Counted from the stretch's first letter, positions 1 through 6,909 are shown. The stretch: DNA of 12,759 nt from Methylophilaceae bacterium (GCA_009926525.1 RFOR01000008.1:1-12759), one strand, 5' to 3'. Translations and numbers: made by a program. The notes: generated by a model from the sequence alone, not told the origin.

Positions 1-24
1 TAATTAGTTTTACTTAAGCAAGTC

Positions 25-54
25 AAAAAAGGCGGGGTCTCCCGCCTTTTTTTT
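25..54 (+). terminator. Rho-independent terminator of the upstream gene
   Basis: GGCGGG (31-36) pairs with CCCGCC (41-46) around a GTCT loop. Six A's precede the stem and eight T's (47-54) follow it, so it could work on both strands. It closes the transcript of a gene left of the window. By analogy with glnA-ntrBC arrangements in proteobacteria that gene could be glnA, but nothing in the window shows this. Confidence 0.9.
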
Positions 55-173
55 CGCTCTTTACTTGCCAGTTTACTAGCTTCGTAAATTGGGGAAGCCC
101 CCAGCGGGTTAAGCCACAAAATATCTCTCTTTAGATTCGGATTGGCCAAACTTCATTGATGCAAAAAAGTTGG

Positions 174-190
174 CGCACTAAAATAGTGCA
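174..190 (+). promoter_or_regulatory. Predicted NtrC binding site upstream of ntrBC
   Basis: CGCACT (174-179), five spacer bases and AGTGCA (185-190) form an inverted repeat. It fits the enterobacterial NtrC operator pattern TGCACY-N5-RGTGCA with one mismatch, at the first base. Its centre at about 182 lies roughly 119 bp upstream of the start point expected from the sigma-54 motif at 275-290, a typical distance for an NtrC enhancer. It is the only such site I found here; strong NtrC enhancers usually have two. It suggests that ntrBC is autoregulated. Confidence 0.65.
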
Positions 191-270
191 TATTAGTTAT
201 TCGGTATAGAATAAGCCTTTAGCTGTTCAGTATTGATTTTGACAAACACCCAAATAGAGGGGGCCAAATC

Positions 271-303
271 ATGTTGGCATACAGGTTGCTTATCTCAATA
301 TAA
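271..303 (+). CDS. 10-codon upstream reading frame overlapping the ntrB start
   Basis: An ATG at 271 opens a 10-residue frame (MLAYRLLISI) whose TAA stop (301-303) shares its last base with the ntrB ATG (303-305), giving TAATG. A purine-rich AGAGGGGG (256-263) lies seven bases before the ATG and is a good ribosome binding site, whereas ntrB has none of its own. This suggests translational coupling by termination and reinitiation. The peptide resembles nothing I recognise and is probably not functional as a protein. It can only be translated from transcripts starting upstream of 271. Confidence 0.4.
   Translation: MLAYRLLISI
275..290 (+). promoter_or_regulatory. Predicted sigma-54 (-24/-12) promoter for ntrBC
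   Basis: TGGCAT (275-280), five spacer bases and TTGCT (286-290) match the RpoN consensus TGGCAY-N5-TTGCW. The invariant GG (276-277) and GC (288-289) have exactly the required spacing. The expected transcription start is near 301, only two bases before the ntrB ATG at 303, so the mRNA would be almost leaderless. That is unusual and is the main argument against it. The NtrC-like repeat upstream is the main argument for it. Confidence 0.5.
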
Positions 304-1418
304 TGGATCCAAAAATACCCTCTTCATTTGCAGGACTTGAGCATCTCGCGACAGCCGTGATTTTGCTTAACAACACGCGCCATGTGGTTTACGCCAATCC
401 TGGCGCAGAAGTCTTGTTTGCATTCAGCGCTAAACAAATTAGTGGCTTACCAATTGCACAAGTATTTCCCGGCTGTGAAATTCTGCATTCAGCAGTTGAG
501 AATGCGATTGGCTCCGACAGCCCATTCCGCGAACACGAATTTGCCATCACTACATTGCGCCAGCATGCGTTAGCCGTGACTTGCACGGTCACTCCTGTAG
601 AGCAAGCCAATGTTTCAGTGGTACTTGAGTTCCAACAAATGGATCAACAATTGCGCATGGCACGCGAAGAACGGATGCTGGTGCAACAACAAGCCAATGC
701 AGAACTACTTCGCAACCTAGCCCATGAAATTCGCAACCCGCTCGGAGGATTACGCGGCGCTGCACAGTTGCTTGAGCATGAATTACCGCAAGCAAGCTTG
801 CGCGAATACACGCAAGTCATCATTAAGGAAGCTGATAGACTGCAGTTATTGATGGACAGATTATTGGTACCTCATCGGGTCCCAAAGTATGAGCCGACCA
901 ATATTCATGAAGTATTAGAGCGCGTTCGTAGCTTGTTACTTGCAGAGTCCCCCTCTGGTTTTTCAGAAGACGCATTCAAAATTATCGTGCAGCGAGATTA
1001 CGATACCAGTTTGCCTGAAATCATTGGTGACAGAGAAAAGCTAATTCAAGCTGTGCTCAACATTGCACGGAATGCCGTGCAAGCTATGCAAGCCAGAGGT
1101 CAAAAAGATGGAAAAATTACCTTGCGCACGCGAGCAGAACGCCAAGTCACGCTAGCGAAAAAACGTTACCGCGTCGCGATTAAATTACAAATTATCGACA
1201 ACGGCCCAGGCATCCCTGCTGGCATCCGTGATCGCATTTTCTTCCCCTTAGTCTCGGGACGAGAAGGCGGCTCAGGATTGGGTCTTACTCTCGCACAAAC
1301 TTTTATTACGCAGCATCACGGCATGATTGAATGCGAAAGCGCACCGGGTCATACCTGCTTTACAATTTTGCTGCCGATTGAAAGCTCTGTGATGGTCGGT
1401 CATATCATTAAGCAATAA
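303..1418 (+). CDS. ntrB: Nitrogen regulation sensor histidine kinase/phosphatase NtrB
   Basis: Cytoplasmic bifunctional kinase/phosphatase of the NtrB (NRII, GlnL) family, 371 residues against about 350 in E. coli. An N-terminal PAS domain (about 12-110, with VVYANPGAE) leads into a short coiled linker and the H-box HEIRNPLGGL, where H141 is the autophosphorylated histidine. The ATPase domain shows the N-box around N253/N257, the G1 box DNGPGIP (299-305), FFPLVSGR and the G2 box GGSGLGL (322-328). There is no membrane segment, as expected for NtrB. In this family PII protein controls the switch between phosphorylating and dephosphorylating NtrC. ATG 303 is the only start codon in this frame before an upstream stop at 255, and the PAS domain begins straight after it. 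ntrC follows after 28 bases, so the two are co-transcribed. Confidence 0.95.
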   Translation: MDPKIPSSFAGLEHLATAVILLNNTRHVVYANPGAEVLFAFSAKQISGLPIAQVFPGCEILHSAVENAIGSDSPFREHEFAITTLRQHALAVTCTVTPVEQANVSVVLEFQQMDQQLRMAREERMLVQQQANAELLRNLAHEIRNPLGGLRGAAQLLEHELPQASLREYTQVIIKEADRLQLLMDRLLVPHRVPKYEPTNIHEVLERVRSLLLAESPSGFSEDAFKIIVQRDYDTSLPEIIGDREKLIQAVLNIARNAVQAMQARGQKDGKITLRTRAERQVTLAKKRYRVAIKLQIIDNGPGIPAGIRDRIFFPLVSGREGGSGLGLTLAQTFITQHHGMIECESAPGHTCFTILLPIESSVMVGHIIKQ

Positions 1419-1446
1419 CTTAGATAAATATTACTCAAGGCACAGC

Positions 1447-2835
1447 ATGAAACCAATTTGGATTATAGACGACGACAAATCAATCCGCTGGGTGTTTGAA
1501 AAAGCATTGGCACGCACTGAAATGGAGTTCAAAACTTTTGCTTCAACGCCTGAAGCGTTAAAGGCGCTTGATAATGAAACCCCACAAGTGATTGTGAGCG
1601 ACATTCGCATGCCAAACGGTTCAGGCTTAGACTTTTTACAAGTCATTAAACAACGTTTGCCTGACGTGCCGGTTATCATCATGACGGCCTATTCTGATTT
1701 GGAAAGCGCAGTCGCAGCATTTCAAGGCGGTGCATTTGAGTACTTAGCAAAACCGTTCGACGTGGATCAAGCAATTGACGTGATCCGCCGAGCGGTAGAT
1801 GAAAGTCAGCATACAGCACCTGAAGCACCTATCGCTGAAGAAACACCGGAAATCATAGGGCAAGCACCAGCCATGCAAGAGGTTTTTCGTGCGATTGGTC
1901 GATTGAGTCGCTCACATGCAACCGTGCTTATCAATGGTGAATCAGGAACCGGTAAAGAGTTGGTTGCAAGCGCCTTACATCGCCATAGCCCAAGGTCAGA
2001 TAAGCCATTTATTGCGATCAATACTGCGGCGATTCCAAAAGATTTATTAGAGTCAGAATTATTTGGTCATGAACGTGGCGCTTTTACTGGTGCGCAAGCC
2101 ACAAGGCGCGGACGCTTTGAGCAAGCCGATGGCGGCACTTTATTTTTGGATGAAATTGGCGATATGCCATCAGACCTCCAAACCCGCCTACTACGTGTGC
2201 TCTGCGATGGTCAGTTCTATCGCGTGGGCGGTCATCAACCGGTTAAAGTGAACGTGCGGATTATTGCCGCAACCCATCAGGATTTAGAAGAGCGCGTTAA
2301 GCAGGGTCTATTTCGTGAAGACTTATTTCATCGCCTCAATGTTATTCGTCTGCGTTTGCCTGCCCTTCGTGAACGTCCAGAAGATGTGCCCTTGTTAGTG
2401 AAACATTTCTTACTTCATAGTGCGAATGAATTGGGTGTTGATCCTAAACAGCCGACACCAGTAGCGCTTAAATATTTGAGTAGCATGAGCTGGAGCGGTA
2501 ACGTCCGCCAACTTGAGAATGTGTGTCATTGGCTTACGGTGATGGCACCTGGTCAAAATATCGACGTTGCGGATTTACCGCCCGAACTCAAAGAAGACTC
2601 AGCAAAGCCGCTTAATGCAGCATCCTGGCAAGAGGCCCTTGCCGCTGAAATAATGAACGCCCTTAACCGTGGCGAACAAAATATTCTGGAATCGCGTGCA
2701 AATGAATTTGAAAAAATTCTGATTACTAAAGCCCTGCAACATACAAGTGGCCGCCGCATTGAAGCGGCAACCCAGCTTGGGATGGGGCGTAATACGCTCA
2801 CACGTAAAATCCAAGAGCTCAATATAGATGAGTAG
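1447..2835 (+). CDS. ntrC: Nitrogen regulation response regulator NtrC, sigma-54 activator
   Basis: A 462-residue sigma-54-dependent activator (NRI, GlnG), close to the 469 residues of E. coli. The receiver domain carries the acidic pair D8-D10, phosphoacceptor D52 (SDIRMP), T80 and K102 (AKPFD). The AAA+ domain has Walker A GESGTGKE (164-171), the sigma-54 contact loop GAFTGA (211-216) and Walker [10 protein letters not shown] (231-239). A Fis-type helix-turn-helix lies at about 436-458 ([20 protein letters not shown]). CAAGG at 1436-1440 is the ribosome binding site. When phosphorylated by NtrB, the protein activates nitrogen-limitation genes from RpoN promoters. It probably acts on the operator at 174-190 as well, which would close an autoregulatory loop. 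Confidence 0.97.
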   Translation: MKPIWIIDDDKSIRWVFEKALARTEMEFKTFASTPEALKALDNETPQVIVSDIRMPNGSGLDFLQVIKQRLPDVPVIIMTAYSDLESAVAAFQGGAFEYLAKPFDVDQAIDVIRRAVDESQHTAPEAPIAEETPEIIGQAPAMQEVFRAIGRLSRSHATVLINGESGTGKELVASALHRHSPRSDKPFIAINTAAIPKDLLESELFGHERGAFTGAQATRRGRFEQADGGTLFLDEIGDMPSDLQTRLLRVLCDGQFYRVGGHQPVKVNVRIIAATHQDLEERVKQGLFREDLFHRLNVIRLRLPALRERPEDVPLLVKHFLLHSANELGVDPKQPTPVALKYLSSMSWSGNVRQLENVCHWLTVMAPGQNIDVADLPPELKEDSAKPLNAASWQEALAAEIMNALNRGEQNILESRANEFEKILITKALQHTSGRRIEAATQLGMGRNTLTRKIQELNIDE

Positions 2836-2840
2836 TAATC

Positions 2841-2870
2841 GATGCCTAATGATTTTCATTAGGCATCTTT
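2841..2870 (+). terminator. Terminator after ntrBC
   Basis: A perfect 12-bp stem, GATGCCTAATGA (2841-2852) and TCATTAGGCATC (2856-2867), closes a three-base loop and is followed by TTTAAT. The T run is short, but the stem is strong and begins five bases after the ntrC stop. It separates ntrBC from pqqA. Confidence 0.8.
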
Positions 2871-2969
2871 AATGAGTACGGGTAGTGCTATCTTTTGTGA
2901 GGAGCGTATTATTCATTCACGCGCTGAGTCACTGTTGACGAAGCAAAAAATAACATTAGGAGAATTACT

Positions 2970-3041
2970 ATGTGGACTAAACCAGTAGCTACTGAAATGC
3001 GTTTTGGCTTTGAAGTTACTATGTACGTAATGAACAAGTAA
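2970..3041 (+). CDS. pqqA: PQQ precursor peptide PqqA (orphan copy)
   Basis: A 23-codon gene for the ribosomally made precursor of pyrroloquinoline quinone. The peptide starts MWTKP, continues with EMRFGFEVTMY and ends MNK. E15 and Y19, in the E-x-x-x-Y spacing, are the two residues that PqqE cross-links and from which PQQ is built. Length and sequence fit PqqA of Klebsiella and methylotrophs (22-29 residues). AGGAGA (2958-2963), seven bases before the ATG, is a strong ribosome binding site. Terminators on both sides (2841-2870 and 3056-3084) make it a single-gene transcript. pqqB, C, D and E are not nearby and would have to be encoded elsewhere. A weak extended -10 (TGCTATCTT, 2886-2894) is the only promoter hint. 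In methylotrophs PQQ serves periplasmic methanol dehydrogenases. Confidence 0.93.
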   Translation: MWTKPVATEMRFGFEVTMYVMNK

Positions 3042-3055
3042 TTTTCAAAGATTCT

Positions 3056-3084
3056 AAAAAAGGAGCTTAACAGCTCCTTTTTTT
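3056..3084. terminator. Bidirectional terminator between pqqA and mltA
   Basis: GGAGCT (3062-3067) and AGCTCC (3072-3077) pair around TAAC. Six A's come before the stem and seven T's after it, so it has a U tract on either strand. It ends pqqA (stop at 3041) on the plus strand and the thiSG-apaG-mltA operon (stop at 3109) on the minus strand. Confidence 0.9.
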
Positions 3085-3108
3085 ATGCCTGCCTCTTTTC
3101 AACTTTGC

Positions 3109-4341
3109 TTATTTAGGCAGCGGAAAATCTTTTGGTAACAACACCCAAATCTTCCCTTGTTGTTTCATCGACCCGGCAGACTTGCCAGCAGCGTCACCCG
3201 CACCCCAAAAGAAATCTGCCCTAACCCCACCTTTAATTGCACCGCCAGTATCCTGCGCCATCATCAATCGGTTTAATGGCTTATTCGAATTAGGTAAATT
3301 AGTGGATAAGAAAATAGGCGCGCCAAGCGGAACAAATCGTGGATCAATTGCTACTACACGCTCAGACAATATTGGCGCACCCAGTGCCCCAATAGGGCCT
3401 GGTAAACCAGGTGGCAATTCACGGAAAAAGACATAGCTAGGGTTTGCATTAAGCAGTTCACGCAACCTATTTAGATTACTCCGCGCCCAATCCTTAATTC
3501 CTTGCATTGAAGCTTTATCAGCAGTCAGCTCGCCTTTTTCAATTAATAAGCGGCCAATCGATTGATAGGCCTGACCATTCTGATCTGCATAACCCACATG
3601 CATTTTTTCACCATTATCAAGATGCACCATGCCAGAGCCTTGAATTTGCAAGAAGAACAAATCAATCTGGTCATCGACCCAAACAAACTCACGTCCTTGC
3701 AGCGGTGAGTTTTCAGCCTCGATCTCACCACGGTTGTAATAAGGAATTAACTTCGTACCCACCACACGACCACGTACGCGTTTATTCGCAAGCTCGGGGA
3801 ACAAGCTAGCTAATTCAACAGTAATTAAATCATCAGGACGGGTGTATAAAGGAAAACGAAATTTATCAGTTTTAATTCGACTGCCTTTAATCACTGGCTC
3901 GTAATAACCAGTAATCATGCCAGTATTTGAACCATCCAAATTAGTTGTTCGATAAACAACAAAGTTGTTTTTAAAGTAATCAAGAATGCTTGCTTGTGAT
4001 GGGCTTTCTAATTTGTCAGCCTCCTTACAAACGGCTTGCCATGCTGGCTTTACTTTTAATGAAGCACAGCCTAGCTTCCATGCTGGCCAGGCTTTAGTCA
4101 CATCATCCTTGGTAATCGCCTCCAATTCCTGCCAATCCGCAGGCTTTAGCAAACTATAATCCAGCACTTTGACTGGCTCTGGTTTAACCTCTCCTGGTTT
4201 AGATGTTGGAGCAGGTTGAACCGGACATGCACAGGTCGGAGCTGCTGGAGGCGTTGGCTTTACTTGTAGCTTTTCGCAGGCGCTTAAAGCCAGCAATGTT
4301 ACTAACACACATGAAAGCTGAAAAATATTGGTTGGTCGCAT
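3109..4341 (-). CDS. mltA: Membrane-bound lytic murein transglycosylase A (MltA)
   Basis: Lipoprotein enzyme of about 410 residues that cleaves the glycan strands of peptidoglycan, leaving 1,6-anhydromuramyl ends, at the inner face of the outer membrane. The N-terminus is a lipoprotein signal peptide with lipobox LSAC (Cys22), followed by a Pro/Lys-rich linker with CACP. The MltA barrel domain (about 120-300) contains MITGYYEP and DLFFLQIQGSG. The C-terminal 3D-type domain has AQDTGGAIKG and RADFFWG, carrying the conserved aspartates D364 and D376. The ATG at 4341 shares one base with the apaG stop (TGATG), which indicates translational coupling. A TTG at 4344 directly before it is an alternative start and is better spaced from AGGG at 4355-4352; it would add one residue. 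Last gene of the thiS-thiG-apaG-mltA operon. Confidence 0.94.
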   Translation of the reverse strand: MRPTNIFQLSCVLVTLLALSACEKLQVKPTPPAAPTCACPVQPAPTSKPGEVKPEPVKVLDYSLLKPADWQELEAITKDDVTKAWPAWKLGCASLKVKPAWQAVCKEADKLESPSQASILDYFKNNFVVYRTTNLDGSNTGMITGYYEPVIKGSRIKTDKFRFPLYTRPDDLITVELASLFPELANKRVRGRVVGTKLIPYYNRGEIEAENSPLQGREFVWVDDQIDLFFLQIQGSGMVHLDNGEKMHVGYADQNGQAYQSIGRLLIEKGELTADKASMQGIKDWARSNLNRLRELLNANPSYVFFRELPPGLPGPIGALGAPILSERVVAIDPRFVPLGAPIFLSTNLPNSNKPLNRLMMAQDTGGAIKGGVRADFFWGAGDAAGKSAGSMKQQGKIWVLLPKDFPLPK

Positions 4342-4724
4342 CAATGTAAAACCCTAGGCATCGTTAAGGTAAAAGTAGGAATAGCCACTTCAAACTGCGT
4401 ACCATCCACCGCCGTAAATTGATAAGACCCATGCATGGTGCCAACTGCCGTATTGAGCACCGTGCCGCTGACGTATTCAAAAGAAGCTGCGTTCTGAAGT
4501 AAAGGCTGCTCGCCTACCACCCCTAAACCACGGACCTCTTGCACTCTCTTTTCAGCATCAGTAATCACCCAATGACGGCTAATTAATTGTGCAGCGACAG
4601 TACCCGTATTGGTAATAGTGATGTGATAAGAAAAAGCATAACGACCCGCTTGAAGATCAGACTGGTCAGGTAAAAACTCTGTTTTTACCGTTACCGAACA
4701 TTCATATCGTTTATCAGCAGTCAT
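4341..4724 (-). CDS. apaG: ApaG family protein (Co2+/Mg2+ efflux-associated)
   Basis: A 127-residue single-domain protein of the ApaG/DUF525 family; E. coli ApaG has 125 residues. It is a beta-sandwich fold with the family signatures YHITITNTG, RHWVITD, the glycine-rich GLGVVGEQP and GTMHGSYQF. Genetic links to cobalt/magnesium resistance gave the family its name, but the biochemical role is not settled. The chosen ATG at 4724 has AGG five bases upstream (4732-4730), inside the thiG stop region. A TTG at 4727 just before it would add one residue. It lies 6 bases after thiG and overlaps mltA by one base, so it is co-transcribed with both. Confidence 0.92.
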   Translation of the reverse strand: MTADKRYECSVTVKTEFLPDQSDLQAGRYAFSYHITITNTGTVAAQLISRHWVITDAEKRVQEVRGLGVVGEQPLLQNAASFEYVSGTVLNTAVGTMHGSYQFTAVDGTQFEVAIPTFTLTMPRVLH

Positions 4725-4730
4725 CAAAAC

Positions 4731-5516
4731 CTAAGCAATCAGACCAGAAGCTGGTGAACTTGGCGTGGCAGAATAAAGCTTTTTCGCCATTCTGCCCGCA
4801 AGGAAGGCTTCACGGCCTGCTTCAACGGCTTTTTTCATTGCAGAAGCCATTAAGATTGGATTGTTAGCACCTGCAATGGCCGTGTTCATCAAAATACCTG
4901 CACATCCGAGCTCCATCGCGATCGCTGCATCTGAAGCGGTACCTACGCCAGCATCCACCAGCACAGGGACCTTTGCATTTTCAATGATAATTTGAAGATT
5001 CCAAGGATTTAAAATCCCCATACCAGACCCAATCAAGGAAGCTAAAGGCATCACCGCACAGCATCCGATTTCTTCCAATTGCTTACAAATAATTGGATCA
5101 TCCGAGGTATAAACCATCACATCAAAACCATCTTTAACCAAGACCTCCGCCGCTTTGATCGTTTCAATCACGTTTGGATAGAGCGTATTAGGGTCGCCTA
5201 ACACTTCTAACTTCACAAGCTTATGACCATCCAATAACTCACGCGCTAAACGTAAAGTGCGCACCGCATCATCGGCTGAATAACAACCAGCGGTATTCGG
5301 CAAATAAGTAAACTCTTCAGGTGGCAAGTAATCAAGCAATGAAGGCTCACCTGCATTTTGACCAATATTGGTACGGCGAATCGCCACCGTCACAATTTCA
5401 GCGCCGCTGGCATCAATCGCCGCGCGCGTTTCAGTAAAGTCTTTGTATTTACCTGTACCCACCAATAAACGTGAGCTGTATGACTTACCTGCAATATTCA
5501 ATGTGTTCATACTCAT
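4731..5516 (-). CDS. thiG: Thiazole synthase ThiG
   Basis: A (beta/alpha)8-barrel enzyme of 261 residues. It condenses 1-deoxy-D-xylulose 5-phosphate, dehydroglycine and the sulfur carried by ThiS thiocarboxylate into the thiazole phosphate moiety of thiamin. The sequence shows the N-terminal [17 protein letters not shown] and the Schiff-base lysine K102 in LVKLEVLGD. It also shows [17 protein letters not shown], the phosphate-binding [12 protein letters not shown] (188-199) and [11 protein letters not shown]. Length is typical. The start ATG at 5516 has only a weak AAAGA before it; an AAGGA lies 12-13 bases upstream, and a second ATG follows two codons later. It comes 31 bases after thiS, its sulfur-carrier partner. 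Confidence 0.97.
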   Translation of the reverse strand: MSMNTLNIAGKSYSSRLLVGTGKYKDFTETRAAIDASGAEIVTVAIRRTNIGQNAGEPSLLDYLPPEEFTYLPNTAGCYSADDAVRTLRLARELLDGHKLVKLEVLGDPNTLYPNVIETIKAAEVLVKDGFDVMVYTSDDPIICKQLEEIGCCAVMPLASLIGSGMGILNPWNLQIIIENAKVPVLVDAGVGTASDAAIAMELGCAGILMNTAIAGANNPILMASAMKKAVEAGREAFLAGRMAKKLYSATPSSPASGLIA

Positions 5517-5547
5517 TTCTTTAAACAGTCCTTAACCGCCACGCTTT

Positions 5548-5754
5548 TTATCCGCCACCAACGGCACCCACAATTTCCAATTTATCCCCAGTTTGCAAGG
5601 GCACTTCGGCAAATGTACTTTTAGGGACGATCTCACCATTTCGCTCAATCGCGATACGCTTACCAACCAAGCCGAGCTTTTCAACCAAAGCCGCCACCGT
5701 AGTGACCTCTGCATCAAAAGTTCTCGGGTTGCCGTTAATAGTGATTTGAATCAA
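5548..5754 (-). CDS. thiS: Sulfur carrier protein ThiS
   Basis: A small ubiquitin-like (beta-grasp) protein, 68 residues from the TTG at 5754, matching the usual length of about 66. It begins IQITINGNPRTF and ends VGAVGGG. In this family the terminal Gly-Gly is adenylylated by ThiF and converted to a thiocarboxylate that gives its sulfur to ThiG. No ATG exists near the N-terminus. TTG 5754 fits the family length but has only a weak GACGAG upstream. A GTG at 5793 would add 13 residues that do not resemble ThiS. thiG follows on the same strand. No ThiF, ThiO/ThiH or ThiC is in this window. Confidence 0.9.
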   Translation of the reverse strand: MIQITINGNPRTFDAEVTTVAALVEKLGLVGKRIAIERNGEIVPKSTFAEVPLQTGDKLEIVGAVGGG

Positions 5755-5815
5755 TTGGGTACTCGTCAGTAAATGCCCGAAAATAAGCGGCACGTAGTTT
5801 TAAAATCAATAGTCT

Positions 5816-5845
5816 ATTTTACGTAGTTTGCACACCATTTGGCAA
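5816..5845 (-). promoter_or_regulatory. Predicted sigma-70 promoter for thiS-thiG-apaG-mltA
   Basis: On the minus strand, TTGCCA (5845-5840) and TAAAAT (5821-5816) are separated by 18 bases, a good -35/-10 pair. Transcription would start near 5809, giving a leader of about 55 nt before the TTG start of thiS. That is too short for a TPP riboswitch, and none of its conserved motifs is visible. Confidence 0.5.
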
Positions 5846-5880
5846 ACCCAATAAATACGGCGCTCTCGCCACAAAATTGG

Positions 5881-5886
5881 TAAAAT
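5881..5886 (+). promoter_or_regulatory. Possible -10 element of the tRNA-Gly promoter
   Basis: TAAAAT is followed by a GC-rich CTCGCGC stretch resembling the discriminators of stringently controlled tRNA promoters. The start point would be near 5893, about 11 bases before the mature tRNA. I see no convincing -35 box. Confidence 0.3.
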
Positions 5887-5903
5887 AACTCGCGCTTTCA
5901 ATT

Positions 5904-5977
5904 GCGGGTGTAGTTCAATGGTAGAACGCTAGCTTCCCAAGCTCGATACGCGGGTTCGATTCCCGTCACCCGCTCCA
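5904..5977 (+). tRNA. tRNA-Gly (anticodon CCC)
   Basis: A complete cloverleaf of 74 nt with encoded CCA. The acceptor GCGGGTG (5904-5910) pairs with CACCCGC (5967-5973), followed by T and CCA. The D arm is GTTC/GAAC, the anticodon loop TTCCCAA holds CCC, and the T loop is TTCGATT. Overall it closely resembles E. coli tRNA-Gly(CCC), which reads GGG. One irregularity is that the anticodon stem CTAGC/GCTCG has a U-C mismatch at its second pair (28:42). It lies alone in the divergent gap between thiS and thiD. Confidence 0.95.
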
Positions 5978-6010
5978 AGTCTCATCTAGATGGAAATCCT
6001 TGTTTCTCAA

Positions 6011-6037
6011 TTTGCCCCTCGGTTTTTAAGCTAGAAT
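6011..6037 (+). promoter_or_regulatory. Possible promoter for thiD-thiE-hemL
   Basis: TAGAAT (6032-6037) is a fair -10 box, preceded by TTTGCC (6011-6016) with a short 15-base spacer. Transcription would begin near 6044, about 38 bases before thiD. No TPP riboswitch motif is visible between the tRNA and thiD. Weak, but the only candidate here. Confidence 0.3.
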
Positions 6038-6081
6038 ACGGTATTGAGTTTTAACAAGCCTTTCACGCCAATATATACACC

Positions 6082-6909
6082 ATGAAAAATCTTATGCCCC
6101 CATCAGTAATGACCTTTGCTGCGACAGACCCAAGTAGCGGGGCTGGCTTGCAAGCAGACATTCTGACTTTTGCGAGCATTGGCTGCCACCCGCTTTCTGT
6201 GGTCACTGGCATTACCGTACAAGACACGGTCGGTGTTGAAAATGTAATGATTTTTGATGCGGACTGGATTGAAGAGCAGGCTCGCACCATTTTAGAAGAT
6301 ATGCAGGTCATGGCGTTTAAAATAGGCATGATGGGTAGCGTAGAAAATGTTGCAGTGATCGCAGAAATCATGGCAGATTACCCAGATACCCCATTGTTGA
6401 TTGACCCTGTTCTTTCATCTGGTCGCGGAGATGAATTGGCGAATGATGAAGTACAAGCCGCCATGATTGATTTGTTATTTCCGCAAGCCACATTAATTAC
6501 CCCGAATAGTATTGAGGCCCGTCGATTGGCTTACTACAACGATGACTCAGATGAGGCAGAGAACGCTTCGTTGGATGAAAGCGCACAACGTCTTTTAGAC
6601 ATTGGCTGTGAGTATGTTTTAGTCACGGGCACGCATGAGCGCTCACACGAGGTGGTGAACACACTGTATGGTGAAAGCGGCCTCATTAAAGCTTATAACT
6701 GGGAACGTTTACCAGGCAGCTACCATGGCTCTGGTTGCACACTCACTTCTGCGATTGCAGCTTGCATCGCTCATGGACTCACGATGGAAGAGGCTATTCT
6801 TGAGGCCCAAGAGTTCACCTGGCAAACACTTAAAGGCGGCTTCCGTCCTGGCATGGGGCAATATATTCCCGACCGAATGTTCTGGGCACGCGACGACGAG
6901 GAAGAATAG
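6082..6909 (+). CDS. thiD: Hydroxymethylpyrimidine/phosphomethylpyrimidine kinase ThiD
   Basis: A ribokinase-fold enzyme of 275 residues (266 in E. coli) that phosphorylates HMP and then HMP-P to HMP-PP for thiamin assembly. The N-terminal substrate motif reads AATDPSSGAGLQADILTF (13-30); the more usual form is DPSGGAG. Further on are TGITVQDTVG, LIDPVLSSGRGDEL (106-119) and LITPNSIEA. The C-terminal anion-hole motif is GSGCTLTSAIA, with C219. The protein ends in an acidic tail (DDEEE). No clear ribosome binding site precedes the ATG at 6082. It is the first gene of thiD-thiE-hemL, 11 bases before thiE. Confidence 0.96.
   Translation: MKNLMPPSVMTFAATDPSSGAGLQADILTFASIGCHPLSVVTGITVQDTVGVENVMIFDADWIEEQARTILEDMQVMAFKIGMMGSVENVAVIAEIMADYPDTPLLIDPVLSSGRGDELANDEVQAAMIDLLFPQATLITPNSIEARRLAYYNDDSDEAENASLDESAQRLLDIGCEYVLVTGTHERSHEVVNTLYGESGLIKAYNWERLPGSYHGSGCTLTSAIAACIAHGLTMEEAILEAQEFTWQTLKGGFRPGMGQYIPDRMFWARDDEEE

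Larger units (their letters stand above)
1..302. other. Non-coding region upstream of ntrB
   Basis: No protein gene is supported in these 302 bases. They hold a terminator for an unseen upstream gene (25-54), an NtrC-like inverted repeat (174-190), a sigma-54-type -24/-12 element (275-290) and a 10-codon reading frame (271-303) that overlaps the ntrB start codon. Between 55 and 173 I see no clear element. Confidence 0.7.

Noticed and set aside
171..189. TGGCGC...TGC as a sigma-54 promoter at the NtrC-like repeat
   Set aside because: The GG and GC are 16 bases apart, where sigma-54 requires 12.
239..244. TTGACA resembling a sigma-70 -35 box upstream of ntrB
   Set aside because: No acceptable -10 box at 16-18 bases downstream.
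2928..2939. GTCA-CTGT-TGAC inverted repeat upstream of pqqA
   Set aside because: Four-base arms are expected by chance, and no known regulator site matches.
3507..3809. 100-codon open frame on the plus strand
   Set aside because: Antisense shadow of mltA, with low-complexity content and no start signal.
5794..6081. TPP riboswitch in the thiS/thiD divergent region
   Set aside because: The conserved CTGAGA and related THI-box segments were not found on either strand, and the predicted leaders are too short.
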